A stretch of DNA of 64,000 nucleotides from Panaeolus papilionaceus (Eukaryota > Basidiomycota > Agaricomycetes > Agaricales): positions 62,001 to 126,000 of the forward strand of contig JADNRZ010000031.1 in assembly GCA_015501605.1 (NCBI GenBank). Direction: 5' to 3'. Made by a program: the position numbers and the translations under genes. The notes beneath the pieces were generated by a model. That model was not told the DNA's origin. It saw nothing but the letters and a program-made list of their open reading frames with translations, and did not search any database. Positions 1 to 11,497 of this stretch are shown here, one piece after another; position 1 is the first letter of the stretch, and each line of letters begins with the position of its first letter.

Positions 1-711
1 CAGTAAGTTCAACCTTCATCATTCCATTCTCATTCTAACACATACCCTTTTAATTGCTTGATAAAGCCCATTCCAGTGCGTCTCTTCATTCCTTCTTTAT
101 CCCCTACTCTTCTAAAGAAATCTCGTTTTAGCTTGCATGGACATCCCTTTGACGTCATTCAGGGCAGGAGTGGCACGCCCAACTATGTGAACCCACCTCG
201 ACGTGATGTCGTCGGCGTTAAAGGTGCGCAAACCGAGTTTTCTTCGTCTCGATCCATTTTTAATTTGATTCGTGGCGCTGACCACGCGACTACAGGTAGC
301 ACAGTGATCATCCGTTTCACTACGGACAACCCCGGACCTTGGTAAGTTTGATCCGTTTATCTCGTTTATTTTAGAGCTCGTCTTGACCATTTACGCATAT
401 CATTCGTAGGTTCCTTCATTGCCGTGCGTATTGTTCCGATACCGACTTGATAATGTCTCTTATTAACTCACTCGTTATCTGTTCTACGTGGGTTCTGCAG
501 ATCTTGGTAAGCTATCTCTTCGGATACAGTAGGGTGTTCAAGCTCTGGTTCCTTACTTGTTCTTCTAGACTGGCATCTCGAAGCCGGTTTGGCTGTCGTC
601 TTTGCCGAAGCTCCCGCGGCTCAACGCACTGGACCACAGTCTCAGATCATCAAACCTGAGTGGGAGGCTCTTTGCCCGATTTACAACGCACTTCCCGCTG
701 CTTTGCAGTGA
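1..711 (+). CDS. Laccase (multicopper oxidase), 3' part
   Basis: C-terminal end of a laccase, a secreted blue-copper enzyme that oxidises phenols with reduction of O2 to water. Proposed exons are 1-2, 132-341, 410-423, 501-506 and 569-711. Reading across them gives the HLHGHPFDV copper-ligand segment (its first His codon is split by the intron starting at base 3), [19 protein letters not shown], and [20 protein letters not shown], which holds the T1 Cys and the final His ligands. The residue ten after that Cys is Leu, as in medium-potential class 2 laccases. The 6-nt exon at 501-506 is needed to complete HCHLDWH. The gene starts before the window, so signal peptide and N-terminal cupredoxin domains are not visible. 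Family assignment is firm; the micro-exon needs transcript support. Confidence 0.9.
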
Positions 712-1506
712 ACGCCAAGGCTTATGGAGCACGGACAGTTTATGCGACATATTGCCGGCCTCTATTTTAAATCAAGAACTCCTCTGTGTGCTTTGCGTGT
801 GATATTGGACTGATGTCTTTATATCTTTAACAGCCCTCTTGAATTTATAACATCTAAATATTGTATTTATCCATTACATCTGCTAAACAAGTTGTTTCTT
901 TTACTGCCTGGACGTGCCGGAGATGTGTTGTGATGAGGAACTCAGGGATGCCCTCAAGTTACCACGCTCGTTGCTTTTCTTCCTTCCACCATGTCGCCGC
1001 TCGCTATGCTTCACTCTGGCTTTGTTCTTCGCCCGTACTCACCCGCTGTGTTATACGTTAATTGGAGGTCTCCACATCGTGTCAGCAGCCGAATTCCACG
1101 CTAAATTTAGTGCTGTACTCTTGGGATGTAATTCGTAGTTATCCCTCAAGGGGTTCATTTTCCCTGAATTGTAATGACGGACCCGCTGGCAATTCCCAGG
1201 TTATCTTCGTCCAAGGCTCGCCTCCTACGTCTCTGATGGGTCATATTTGCTGTCCACGATGCTTTTTTTGAGCTGCCGTTGCTCTGTCATCATCACCGTT
1301 TGGAACCAGCCCGTGCCGACCCGTTCAACAAATACTAGGAAGCTTCTCTCCGACACCTTATCAATGCTAAACTTAGCCCACTCTTATCGCGACTCATATA
1401 GCTTCATGGATAAGACACATACGCTGGCAAACACACTTACGGGTCAAGGAATACGCTGAAGTGATCCTCAGCCAAGCTCTATTACCCCACGACGAGACGC
1501 AAGCTC
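712..1506. other. Intergenic, laccase 3' end to nitrite reductase start
   Basis: No convincing gene. It must hold the laccase 3' UTR and the nitrite reductase promoter. Short open frames occur but none has family-like sequence or splice-consistent extension. Confidence 0.5.
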
Positions 1507-4500
1507 ATGGAATTTTTGAAAGAAGAGACGTCTCCTGGGCGTCAAGTTATTTTTGTTTGTAAGTACGCACCCTCCTGCGCGTGTCAAAATGTTTAATTTG
1601 CTACAGGTGGACTGGGGATGGTTGGGATAGGTGACGACGCATGCTGGAGACCCAGTTGACTCTGCTCACCTCTTGTTCTGGACAGCTTTTATTGAAAAGC
1701 TGCTCAATCTCGACGACAAGAATCAGTATCTCTTGGTGACATGTGGAGAGGAGGTGCACTTTGCTTATAACCGGGTCGGGTGAGTCGTTGTTTGTGTCTT
1801 TACACTTAGCAGTATATTAATCTTTACTTAGTTTAACGGACTACTTTGAGCACAGAAACGTGTGTGCCTATAACCCACTATTTCATCCAGAATCTAATCC
1901 TACGATGTTAGGTTGAGAACCTCTACCTTAATCCACCATCCTGGTACGCGTCACAGGAGCCAGATCGCTTCAAATACCACCTCAACGAGGCTGTCACTTC
2001 TATTGTTCCCGAAAAGCACCTCGTCCGCACCAGTAAAAACCGCTTTTTCAGATACGACAAATGCATTCTCGCAACCGGTTCCACTGCCAGTTTACCAGCA
2101 TACACCTCTTTTGATGACGTGGCCAGCACCAAAGGTGTTTTTGTCTATCGCAACATCGCAGACCTTGAAGCCATCATCGCTTACGCGTCTCAGGACCAAA
2201 TTCACCATGCTGTCGTTGTAGGAGGGGGTCTGCTTGGACTAGAGGCTGCAAAGGCAGTTCACGACTTGGAGACGTGAGTTTTGCTTATCTATGTATTTTT
2301 ATCTTCGTTTATTTTTGTATCTGACATTCCTGCAGTATTTCTCATGTCAGCATCATCAATCGTCAGGCGTATCCTCTCTCACGTCAATTAGACGCTGACG
2401 CAGGCGAAATGGTCATGCACAAGATTGAGGGAATGGGTGTGAACGTCCTCACAAACACCCATCCGTGTGAGCAGATTTGTTCTCTCGAGCCGGATTCTGA
2501 CGGTGGTGCCTCGTATACCAAAGTTTTCGCTGGCCTGAAGCTGCAAAATGGAGCCATTCACAACGCGGACCTGGTCATCTATGCCATCGGCATTTCTCCG
2601 CGGGACGAACTCGCGAAGGCGGCTGGTATTGAATGCACTCCAAAAGGTGGTGTCGTCGTGAATGATTCCCTGGAGACGTCAGCCAAGGACGTCTATGCGA
2701 TTGGGGAATGTGCGAGCTGGAAAGGAAACACTTATGGATTAATCGCTCCAGGGAGTGAGTAGTTCTTTTTTCAGTCGATTTACAAAACCAATCACTCATT
2801 TAAATTGACTCACAAGTCGAGATGGCGGACATTCTTTCCTTTAATTTAACCCAAACCGCGTCGCATGCTCCACGCAAGATGAATTCTCCAGATCTCAGCA
2901 CGAAATTGAAGTAGGTTCCCCCTTTGTAGCAAGCCTGTTGCATTCTTCACTTTTTTCGAATTCTGATATTCGCCCTTTGCAGGTTGATGGGCGTCGACGT
3001 AGCATCTTTCGGTGATTTTTTCGCTGATAGGAATGCAGCCACGAAAGTCATAAAAACGGAAACCACGAATCTGGCGGCTCCAACTATTGTTCCTGAAGAC
3101 GCGCAAGGGCCTCTTCTTGAGATAAAGTTGGAAGGAGCAAATGATAAGCCAAATGGTTCATCAAGGGTCTCACTTCCCCAATCATCACCGATGGCTCCAA
3201 CTTCCGCCGAGAATAGAAATTCGCGTCGTCGGTCCGACATCAAGGACGCGCCTGTCAAATGCTTGGTGTACAACGACCCTTTCAGTGCCACCTACAAGAA
3301 GTACATTTTCACCGCCGATGGAAAGCATCTTCTAGGAGGGATGATGATCGGGGATGTAAGCGACTTCATCAAATTGGTTGCTATCGTGAAAAAGAAGGTC
3401 AGTAATCGTAATTTATGCTGTACATGTTTTGTTATTCGTTTTCTGACACGGAATCTTCAGAAACCACTTGATGTCCCTCCTTCCCAATTCATCATTGGTT
3501 CCGGGAAGAATGACGATAATGGTGATGAGCTAGACGATGACGCTCAAGTCTGCAGTTGCCATGTGCGTTATATTATTATTTCCTTTGATTTTTCATTTTC
3601 TGAACGAAAGTACTGTTGCAGAATGTATCCAAGGGGGCTATCGTGAAATGTGTCAAGAGCGGCGAGGCAACTACCATGGACGACATCAAGAAGAAAACCA
3701 AGCTCGGCACTGGATGTGGTGGATGTATACCCTTCGTAAGGCGTCCTTACGCTCAGGAATCTGAAAGATGATTTACTTTGTTCTTTCAGGCCACAAAACT
3801 CTTCAACGCCGAGATGAAGCGAGCTGGCCGCACGCTGAATAACAACCTCTGTCGTCATTTTGCTATGTCTCGACAAGACCTGTTCTCAGTCATCAAAGTG
3901 AAGGGACTAAAGGTTTTCTCGGAAGTGATGCGTACCACTGGCGTTCAACCTAATGCCATCGGCTGCGAGATTTGCAAACCTGCTGTCGGAAGCATCTTAT
4001 CTAGCTTGTGAGCATAGCACGAAAAAACATCATTTGCGAATTTTGATTAAACTTTACAGGTATAACGAGTCGATTATCAAACCAGAACACCACCAGAATC
4101 AAGATACGAACGACAAGTTTATGGCGAACATTCAAAGGGACGGGACATTCAGTGTTGTGCCTCGCATTGCGGCTGGAGAAGTGACGCCAGAGGGCCTTAT
4201 CGTGATTGGTAATGTCGCAAAGAAGTACGGTCTCTACACCAAGGTTCGTTGGTTCAACCAACGCTAAATGGACCCGATGAGCGATCGTTAACATTGACAT
4301 TCAGATCACTGGTGCTCAACGAATTGATATGTTTGGTGCGGCGAAAGAAGACCTTCCATCAATCTGGGAAGAGCTAAACGAGGCGGGTTTCGAGAGCGGT
4401 CATGCGTACGGAAAATCCCTTCGAACGGTCAAGTCGTGCGTTGGCAGTACATGTAAGCCCAGAGGCCTCTCAATATTCCATCTTTCTGATTTGGGGTGTG

Positions 4501-5960
4501 GGCAGGGTGTCGATATGGTGTTGGAGACTCAGTCGGGCTCGCTGTTCAGTTAGAGAAGCGTTATAAAGGTGTGAGAAGCCCTCATAAATTCAAGGGAGGA
4601 GTTTCAGGATGTGTACGAGAGTGTGCCGAAGCTCAGTCGAAGGACTTTGGTGTCATCGCGACGGACAAGGGGTGGAACAGTAACCTTTCTCTATTGCATC
4701 TGCCCCGCACATCGAGCTCATAACATTACGCTCTAATTATAGTCTATGTGGGAGGAAACGGAGGAGCTAATCCTGTATGTTATGAAGTTAGATTCCATTT
4801 ATATGGGTTCATTTCTAACGTCTAATTATAGCGTCATGCCGAACTTCTGGCGAAGGATGTACCCCCATCCAAAGTTATCCGTATCATTGATCGATACCTC
4901 GCATACTACATTATGACGGCTGATCGCCTGCAACGCACTGCACGATGGATCGAGTCTCTGGATGGTGGCATCGAGGTACGTTAAATAGCATTACTCACGG
5001 AGAGATTCGTGATCGCTAATGCTCTAATTTAGAAACTACGTAAAGTCGTTGTCGATGACTCACTGGGGATCTGCTCTGAATTGGAAGCCCTGATGCAAAA
5101 TCTCGTCAACACCTACGAGGACGAATGGGCGACTGTCGTCAGAGATCCAAGTAAACGAAAGCAGTTCAAGCAGTTTGTCAATACCGCGGAAAGACGCGCA
5201 CAGGCAGAAATTATCCCGGAGAGGGGCCAGCATCGACCAGCAGATTGGCCGAAGGAGGAGTCAAGTTTGAAATTCTCTCGAGACCAACTTCTCGCTGCGA
5301 CTTCACTGCAGGAGTGGGAATGGATTTCTGTTGCCAAGTCGAATGAACTGAACTTGTCGGATGAAGCGTCGACGAGCTTTGCTATCAAACACGGCGATAC
5401 ACAAATAGCCGTGTTCCATGTTCCGGGGAAGGGGTTCTATGCCACTCAGCAGATGTGAGTACTCGTTCTCAAGGTCGAATCTGTCCTGATGTATGTGTCT
5501 CGACTCTCCAGGTGCCCTCACCGACGTGCCTTTGTCCTGGACCATGGTATCATTGGAGACACTCCTGATGGCGAACTGGTGAGTATATATCCGACATTCG
5601 TTCTGATCCCATTTTTACCCTCTATTACAGTATGTTTCATGTCCCCTTCACAAGCGCAATTTCACGCTCCAGGATGGCAAATGCACCAATGACTCTGAGT
5701 ACTCCATCGCCACTTTTGAGGTTCGCACGTCTGCAGGGGACATTCAGGTCTTGCTTCCCCCCATCACGGATTTGGATGGTATTCTTGGTACGGAGAAGTG
5801 GATGGTTCGGAAGGCGCAGTCAGAGGTATTGATGATGGATAGCGGGAGCCAGGTTGAGATCGCCTCTTCCGTCGTGAACGGATCTGAGCACGTTGATTCT
5901 CAAGTCAATCTGCAGAATGGTTGTGGATCTGTGTGTGGGGATCATCGTTTGGAATGGTAG
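1507..5960 (+). CDS. Assimilatory nitrite reductase [NAD(P)H]
   Basis: Reduces nitrite to ammonium in nitrate assimilation (fungal niiA/nit-6 type). Nineteen exons give 1140 aa, normal for the family: 1507-1558, 1607-1630, 1686-1779, 1832-1859, 1912-2273, 2336-2754, 2817-2910, 2983-3397, 3461-3562, 3622-3735, 3790-4007, 4060-4243, 4305-4452, 4506-4679, 4743-4774, 4832-4975, 5033-5454, 5512-5578, 5631-5960. Domains in order: FAD/NAD(P)H reductase (GLGMVGIAFIEKL near residue 20, VVVGGGLLGLEAAK, ending at YAIGECASW); BFD-like [2Fe-2S] domain (CSCH near 527, GCGGC near 565); siroheme/4Fe-4S half-domains with C-x(5)-C near 750 and CVREC near 790; C-terminal Rieske domain (CPHRRA near 1010, CPLHKR near 1034). 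The ATG at 1507 is the first in frame with the Rossmann exon. No nitrate reductase or transporter lies in the window. Confidence 0.95.
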
Positions 5961-8322
5961 ACGGCATCTTGCAGTCGTATGTATGTAAATTTATTTATGA
6001 TCAGTTTCAAATTTTGGCCAGAACGCCGGATGACCGGGGAACTTTCCCTGTGGACTACCAAAGTAGGGGCTAATGGCGCTGCATCAAATTAAGGTATTAA
6101 AGGCAAGTAATAAGTATCTATTTACAGATTTTGTTCTGCTTAACTAGTACGTTGATGAGCTGCGCGCCCATCTACCTCCGTTTTCGCGATTTTGTACGTT
6201 TTTGGACACTCGCCGCTCACGCGCTTGCGCCGTGGCATCGCGCTCACACACGCACCCTATCACGCCCGCACTACCAACCATCTTTAAAATTTTCATACCT
6301 TCTTTTTCATTCATTTATTCAAAAACCATTATTCCATCTTTCGTTTCTTTGTTTCATATGTCAATCTCCATCATTCTTCTTTCTCTTTCTCATGTTGTAG
6401 ATACACACTGTAGTTACAATATCTTTTGTACTGTAGTCTACCTCGAAAAATTAGATCATTCTTACCGTCCACATTTTGTGTCTGAGCTTCGTATCCGTCT
6501 CGTTTCGTCTTCGCAGCCATACCAGCCGTCGTCTGGTTCGTTTCCCCTCGTATTTCGTCGTCTCTCCGTCTCTCAGCGTCGCCAGCCGTGTCTGGTTCGA
6601 TTTTCTTGCTTATTCTTCGTCTCCTCGTCATCCTAAGCAGCCACCGTCGTTGGCTTTCGTTCCTAGTCGCCGCCGCTGTCGGTTTCTGATCATTTATCGC
6701 TTCGTTTCGTCTCTCAGTGTCGCTGTCGTCGACCTGAACCTCTCTCCATCGCCCTCAGTCTTCCTCTTCAAACCTCAGCTCTCCGGACCCCACGAACCCG
6801 TACACGAGCGCTCTTCATTCATCACTCACCTTACACCATCACACTCCGACTCACCATCCCATTACTCATTAGTTTTCATTCCCCATTCGTCCTCCCACCG
6901 TAGCGCTCATCATCAACGTCAGAAAGGAAAATAAAGTCGTCGAGTTGAAAGTCAAACGGGGACGCCCAACAAACATTCACCACTCGCTGGGTACCCTTCT
7001 GAGACCGTAATTCCGTAACTCGTATTCCACTGTCCTCGTGGCTGACAAAGAGTTGGGGTATCAGAGGCATAGATCGGCGTGCATCGATGTTAGGATCTCG
7101 AGAGGAATTAGGGTTGGTTTGAGCTTCGTGCGTTGATGTGCGCGCAACGTCTTCAAGTGCGTAAAGCAACACACTCGATGACCGGAGTGAGGTCAACGTT
7201 GCTGAGGGCGCTCTGAGGGTGCAGGTTGGTGTTTCCGTAGGTAACTGGGCCTTCGTAGTGAGGAAATGAGACAATCTTTGAAGCCTACAACGCTTCATGA
7301 GACCAAGGTGACTGACTGGGAGACTAAGGTTCGAAATATGGGCCAAAGTGAGCTGTTGTATTTTTACGAGGGTTGCTAAACTAAGTACAAATGTGCTACG
7401 GAGCTAAACTACCAACTAAAGGGGCTTTGAAACGAAACAAGGAAGTGCCGAGGTACGCAGGGAAACGTTGGAAACAACGGAAATGAACCAAAATAGTAAA
7501 AGTGGGAGGGGTTAAGTGAGGGGATATGGGAGTTGTGCAACGAAAGGGGAAGAAGAGATGAGTAAAATGATGAAATAAATGAAATAAACCATCCGTGTTC
7601 TTCATGAGGCGCGTTGTTGCGGGGTATATCGGTCGGTTATCCCATTTTGGTGTTGTGGGGGCTGATAGGAGCGATAAAGAGCGACGCTCATATTGATATA
7701 ACTGAACGCCTTGGGTAGCGAGTAACTTTAAGCGGTGATGCGCGAAACGCGCGTGCGTGCGTGATGATAAAGTGTCAAAAATAACGGGTTTACGGGTGTA
7801 GGTGAGCGCGCTGCTCATCAGCGTCGAACAGGTGATGGTGTTGGATGCGCATTTTCAGTTGAAACGACCGAATGCTCTGATGCAATGACTCGCCTTTAAA
7901 TGAGAAGGTAAGCTTTCCGTTTTCGTTTATGCCATGCAATGTGTTTTAAACTGTGCTCCGAAATCACCTATTAGTATGGGATGGATTGGGGGTGAAGACC
8001 TGGGCGTCGAAAGAGAGCCGTCAGACCAGCCAACACGCACGATCGATCAAGCCCCCAAGGCTTTTAACTGATTTTGTCTATCATGAAATCAGCGCCTATG
8101 GTTCCTTGCTTCATATATGCGGTGCACCTCACATGACACATTCACCTCACACTTGAAAATGGGAAGCGTGACTACTGTAAGCAATGGGACAAGGTTCATG
8201 CCAACGATGTCAAATCGTGTTCGTCCGGCTTTTTGATCTGATGTATCAACTCACAACATCACAACGATTGATTATCTCTGATACTATTGTAACTAAGCAT
8301 GACCGGACGTGGGTCGGTGTAT
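5961..8322. other. Gene-poor region with strand-skewed composition
   Basis: No supported gene. About 6250-6900 is strongly pyrimidine-rich on the + strand, with many degenerate TCGTCTC/GTCGCC units. About 7400-7570 is conversely purine-rich. Translations of the open frames are Ser/Arg/Pro-biased and look like composition artefacts. It could be a non-coding transcript, a decayed repeat or promoter sequence. Confidence 0.4.
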
Positions 8323-9512
8323 TCAGCGACAGATTCCGTTGTCAGAACCGGCGACCTCATCTTCATTCTTGACTGATCCTAAATTATTCACGGTCTCTGG
8401 CAGGTCTGAAGCCTCAGAAATACCAGCCATAAATTGTTTCTCGTCCAACGTGAGTGTTGACACGGACTCGGGCTGCTGACAATTCGAAATAGCATCCACA
8501 AGGCTAATGCTATTGGCCACCATTGAATCGTGAAGGAGAGGCATTCCGGGAGTCAGAGGGCGGGCAATACTGTTGGCGTAAAAGGTACTGCTAGTATAAG
8601 CCGAAGGGCGCGCAACGCTGTTGGCATAGAAGGTAGTCTGGAGATCATTTGGATCAAACACTGACGGCTGTGATTTAACTGGTCCAGTCTCTGGTTTTAC
8701 GAGTAGCGGGTCCGATGCGTTGATAGAGTTGGATGAAATCACAAAGCCCAAATTCCGAAGTCCATCTATACAGATGAATTGAGGTAAAGATATCGTCTCT
8801 GGAGGCCTATTTCAAGTAGGAAGATAGATAACGTACATGCGTTATTGTCGCTTCCATGAAATGCTATTACGGAGTGCCCAGCAATGTGGAACGTTTTCTC
8901 CGGCGGTTCTGGATTCCCAAATGGGCCTGCGGATGGTGACGAGAAGTAAGGTTAGTCTGGTTCAAGAAGTGGTTGAGGTTTAGCAGTTAAAACGACCTAG
9001 AACTTGAAAAGGACTCGGAGCGGTTGTGCTCGTATGGAGCAAGGTAAAACAGATGGATTTGATCTCCCCATAGATGGTGAGACCGCCAGCTACCGCGCAG
9101 ATGTGAGAGCCATCTGGTTCGAGGACCTGGTAAGCGATACATTCAACATCGACTGTACAAAGTAATATACCTTCCACCCGAACTTGCTGTGAGCTTTGAC
9201 CGTTGTGAATACTCCCATGCACGACAACTTTTGTGTCTTTTTCTCCAAATAACTGATATTCGACCTGCATTCCCGTGACACGTTGATTGTCAAAAAATGT
9301 CAGCACCGATTTTATGCGCTGTATTTTCTGTTGCGCAGGCCATTCCCCAACTAAAAGACCATAGACAACGTCGTTGAGAACCTCCTGATGCTCCAGTATT
9401 CTCCTTAGAAATCTTGAGAAACCTTACAGAGTTGAAGATCGTTGAATTCTCGATCATGGCGCTCTCTAGGGGGTCCAACCGCCCGGGAAATCGAGAGTGT
9501 AGGTATATGCAT
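8323..9512 (-). CDS. Jacalin-like lectin-domain protein A with C-terminal extension
   Basis: First of three paralogues. Exons on the - strand: 9512-9428, 9350-9171, 9113-8997, 8926-8837, 8765-8323 (304 aa). All introns are phase 1 like the paralogues; the 57-nt intron 9114-9170 is in frame and stop-free, so it is easily missed. The domain shows the beta-prism pattern seen in the other two copies: GEWPAQQ, IQRIKSV, VTGMQVEYQL, HICAVAGGL, EIKSICF, GPFGNP, GLRNLGFV. Unlike its paralogues it has about 140 extra residues after the domain, with two copies of TFYANS(V/I)ARP and a third partial VANSIS, then an acidic Ser-rich tail. There is no signal peptide. Carbohydrate binding is inferred from fold similarity only. 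Confidence 0.7.
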
Positions 9513-10006
9513 GATACTTAATGAGAGTAAGCTTGTGGAGATGAAGGTAAAGAACAAGTTGCTTCTACAGTTCCCAGTGTGTGGTTCCATTTACCCGACT
9601 TGGCACGTGCACGTCTGTGCACTTTTGACGGGTGTCTGACAGAACGCACTGTGGCATCGTCCCTGGGCCTGAGGTCGGATTGATGGACCATAATCCATTC
9701 CTTCATGAGCCCTTTGTGTGATGCTGTGTGATTCAAGCAAAGTGGCATAGCTATAATTATAACACGGATAATTCAGGTTACGGTCGATTTGGGTTTCGTA
9801 ACCTGGTAAACGACGCAGTGCAAAACTAATTTTTCAGGAAACCCATATCAACTTGTATTCATACATTATTTCAACGAAAAACCGCGTGCATTTACTGAGT
9901 AAAAGTATTGGAAGATTCACTGACAGAAGCAGCATCCCATGTCATTGGAGGTGGGCAAACGCTTCTGAGCCTCCATATCTACCCTTCCCTCGGTCGAGTT
10001 GACTTG
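9513..10006. other. Spacer between lectin-like genes A and B
   Basis: No gene seen. It contains the 3' flank of gene B and the upstream region of gene A, both on the minus strand. Confidence 0.45.
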
Positions 10007-10773
10007 TCAAGCAGAAATAATCCCATACATCCGTGCGATATCATCAGACTTAATGAATCCCAGGGTCCGAAGTCCATCTGGACATTAACTTGCATGAGCA
10101 TAAGAGGGTTTCGTGGCCACATAATTACTCACTTTGACTGTTATCGGTTCCCATGAAGGCGAAGATATTACCGAACGAGCCAAAGCTTGCTTTGGGGCTG
10201 GCGGGATTACCAAAAGGACCTAAATACAGGCGCCAGGTTAGGCGTAGGACAAACGGAATATACTCATCTACCGCTTACCGTGGTTTACAATCAGATTGTT
10301 GGCCCCCGCTCCTGCATCAAAGACAGCAAAACCGAGGCTTTGAATAACACCGTTAGAATCAGTGGCGCCATATGCACCAACCAGGAGTTGTCCCTCTGTT
10401 GTCAATCAACAGTGAGCATACTAAAAATTGTTTCATGTGCATTCAAAGCACATACCATTGAGAACGATGACTGATTTTTTTGCGCTTGGGCCTTGGGGGA
10501 ATAAATCGCCGTGAGGAACCTTGTCGTTTGTACCATCTCGAAGCTTGTAGGTGACGTTGAAGCCATGGATACGAGTATTTGTATGAAAAATCTCAAGATT
10601 GGTAATGCGCTCAATATTCTGTTCAGCTGGCCAATTATCTGCAACAAATGAGTAACGGAATAACCACAATTTATCAATGACTTACTGTTCTGAAGGTCAT
10701 TGAACGGCAGATCGGTGGCTTGCTTGGGAGCACCGACGGCACGAGACATGCTGATTTGAGGGAGAAGCGACAT
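10007..10773 (-). CDS. Jacalin-like lectin-domain protein B
   Basis: Exons on the - strand: 10773-10686, 10638-10456, 10395-10279, 10219-10133, 10077-10007, giving 181 aa. The third exon is 117 nt in all three paralogues, and exon 4 is 87 nt in B and C. Family pattern: FNDLQN, NWPAEQNIERITNLEIF, IHGFNVTYKL, QLLVGAYGA, VIQSLGFAVFD, GPFGNP, SFGNIFAFMG, GLRTLGFI. It consists of little more than the single domain, with no signal peptide. An in-frame ATG at 10749 (MSRAVG, matching the start of gene C) is an alternative start. A TATA-like element lies about 75 nt upstream. Role is probably intracellular or non-classically secreted glycan binding, an inference. Confidence 0.72.
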
Positions 10774-11497
10774 GTTTACGAGTGTCAGAGAACAGAAGTA
10801 GGTGATAGAGCTAGCTGTAAGTTGGAAGACGTTGTTCGAACGATAGGTATTTATATATGCGTTCTCGAGTGGACAAATAATTGACAAGTTGCTCTTCTGC
10901 TCAAGGCGAAAGTGTTACAACATGTAACATAGCTTCAGGGACTGAATAGCTGGGAATCATGTAAAGCCATCCACAGGGAATGCACAGTGAATGCACAGAA
11001 AATGCACAGAAACCAGGTTCCGCAAACCACGGTCTTTCGCAATAGTAGAACGATACTTCGGATGATCTCAGTTCAAATTTCCACGGATACAATGAGGCTA
11101 CCTTCTGTGCCTTGAGCCTTTGACACAATGCACAGCGATAATTGAAACCATGTACGATACCAATGTGAACGCACACCTCGCGGAGCCCCTTTCGGGAAAT
11201 ATCACCTGTCAGTGTCAGTCTGTACGTCTGCATTGTCTCGTTCTAGAAAAACCAATGGCTTGAGGTAGCAATCAGGAATTCAATAGTGGACAGGGGCTAG
11301 ACATGTTTCTGTGCAAAACGTGTTGGATGTGATCCTGTTTTGAAACTCGCCTGAGAGACTTCTGTGCATGGACTGCCGTGCAGCTTCAAAATCTCCGAAT
11401 TATGATTTAGGCATAAAAGGACAGCTCTCAATCGACAATATTCACCACTCAATACCCCCAGCACATAAGCACACTTGCATTCTACAAACTTGTCACA
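10774..11497. promoter_or_regulatory. Divergent intergenic region of lectin-like genes B and C
   Basis: Genes B (-) and C (+) start at opposite ends of this 724-nt spacer, so it must hold both promoters. Besides the box of gene B it contains GCATAAAAGG about 85 nt upstream of gene C and three ATGCACAG copies at 10980, 10991 and 11002, spaced 11 bp (about one helical turn). No coding frame here resembles a protein family. Confidence 0.4.
10847..10862 (-). promoter_or_regulatory. TATA-like box of lectin-like gene B
   Basis: On the minus strand the sequence reads CATATATAAATACC, about 75-85 nt upstream of the ATG at 10773, a normal distance for a fungal TATA element. Confidence 0.4.

Noticed and set aside
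6476..6934. 152-codon plus-strand open frame in the pyrimidine-rich tract
   Set aside because: Ser/Arg/Pro-biased translation explained by CT-rich composition; no domain, no splice-consistent extension, and comparable frames occur on the other strand.
9114..9170. Reading lectin-like gene A straight through these 57 nt
   Set aside because: The stretch is open and in frame, but removing it restores the 117-nt exon and phase-1 intron conserved in both paralogues.
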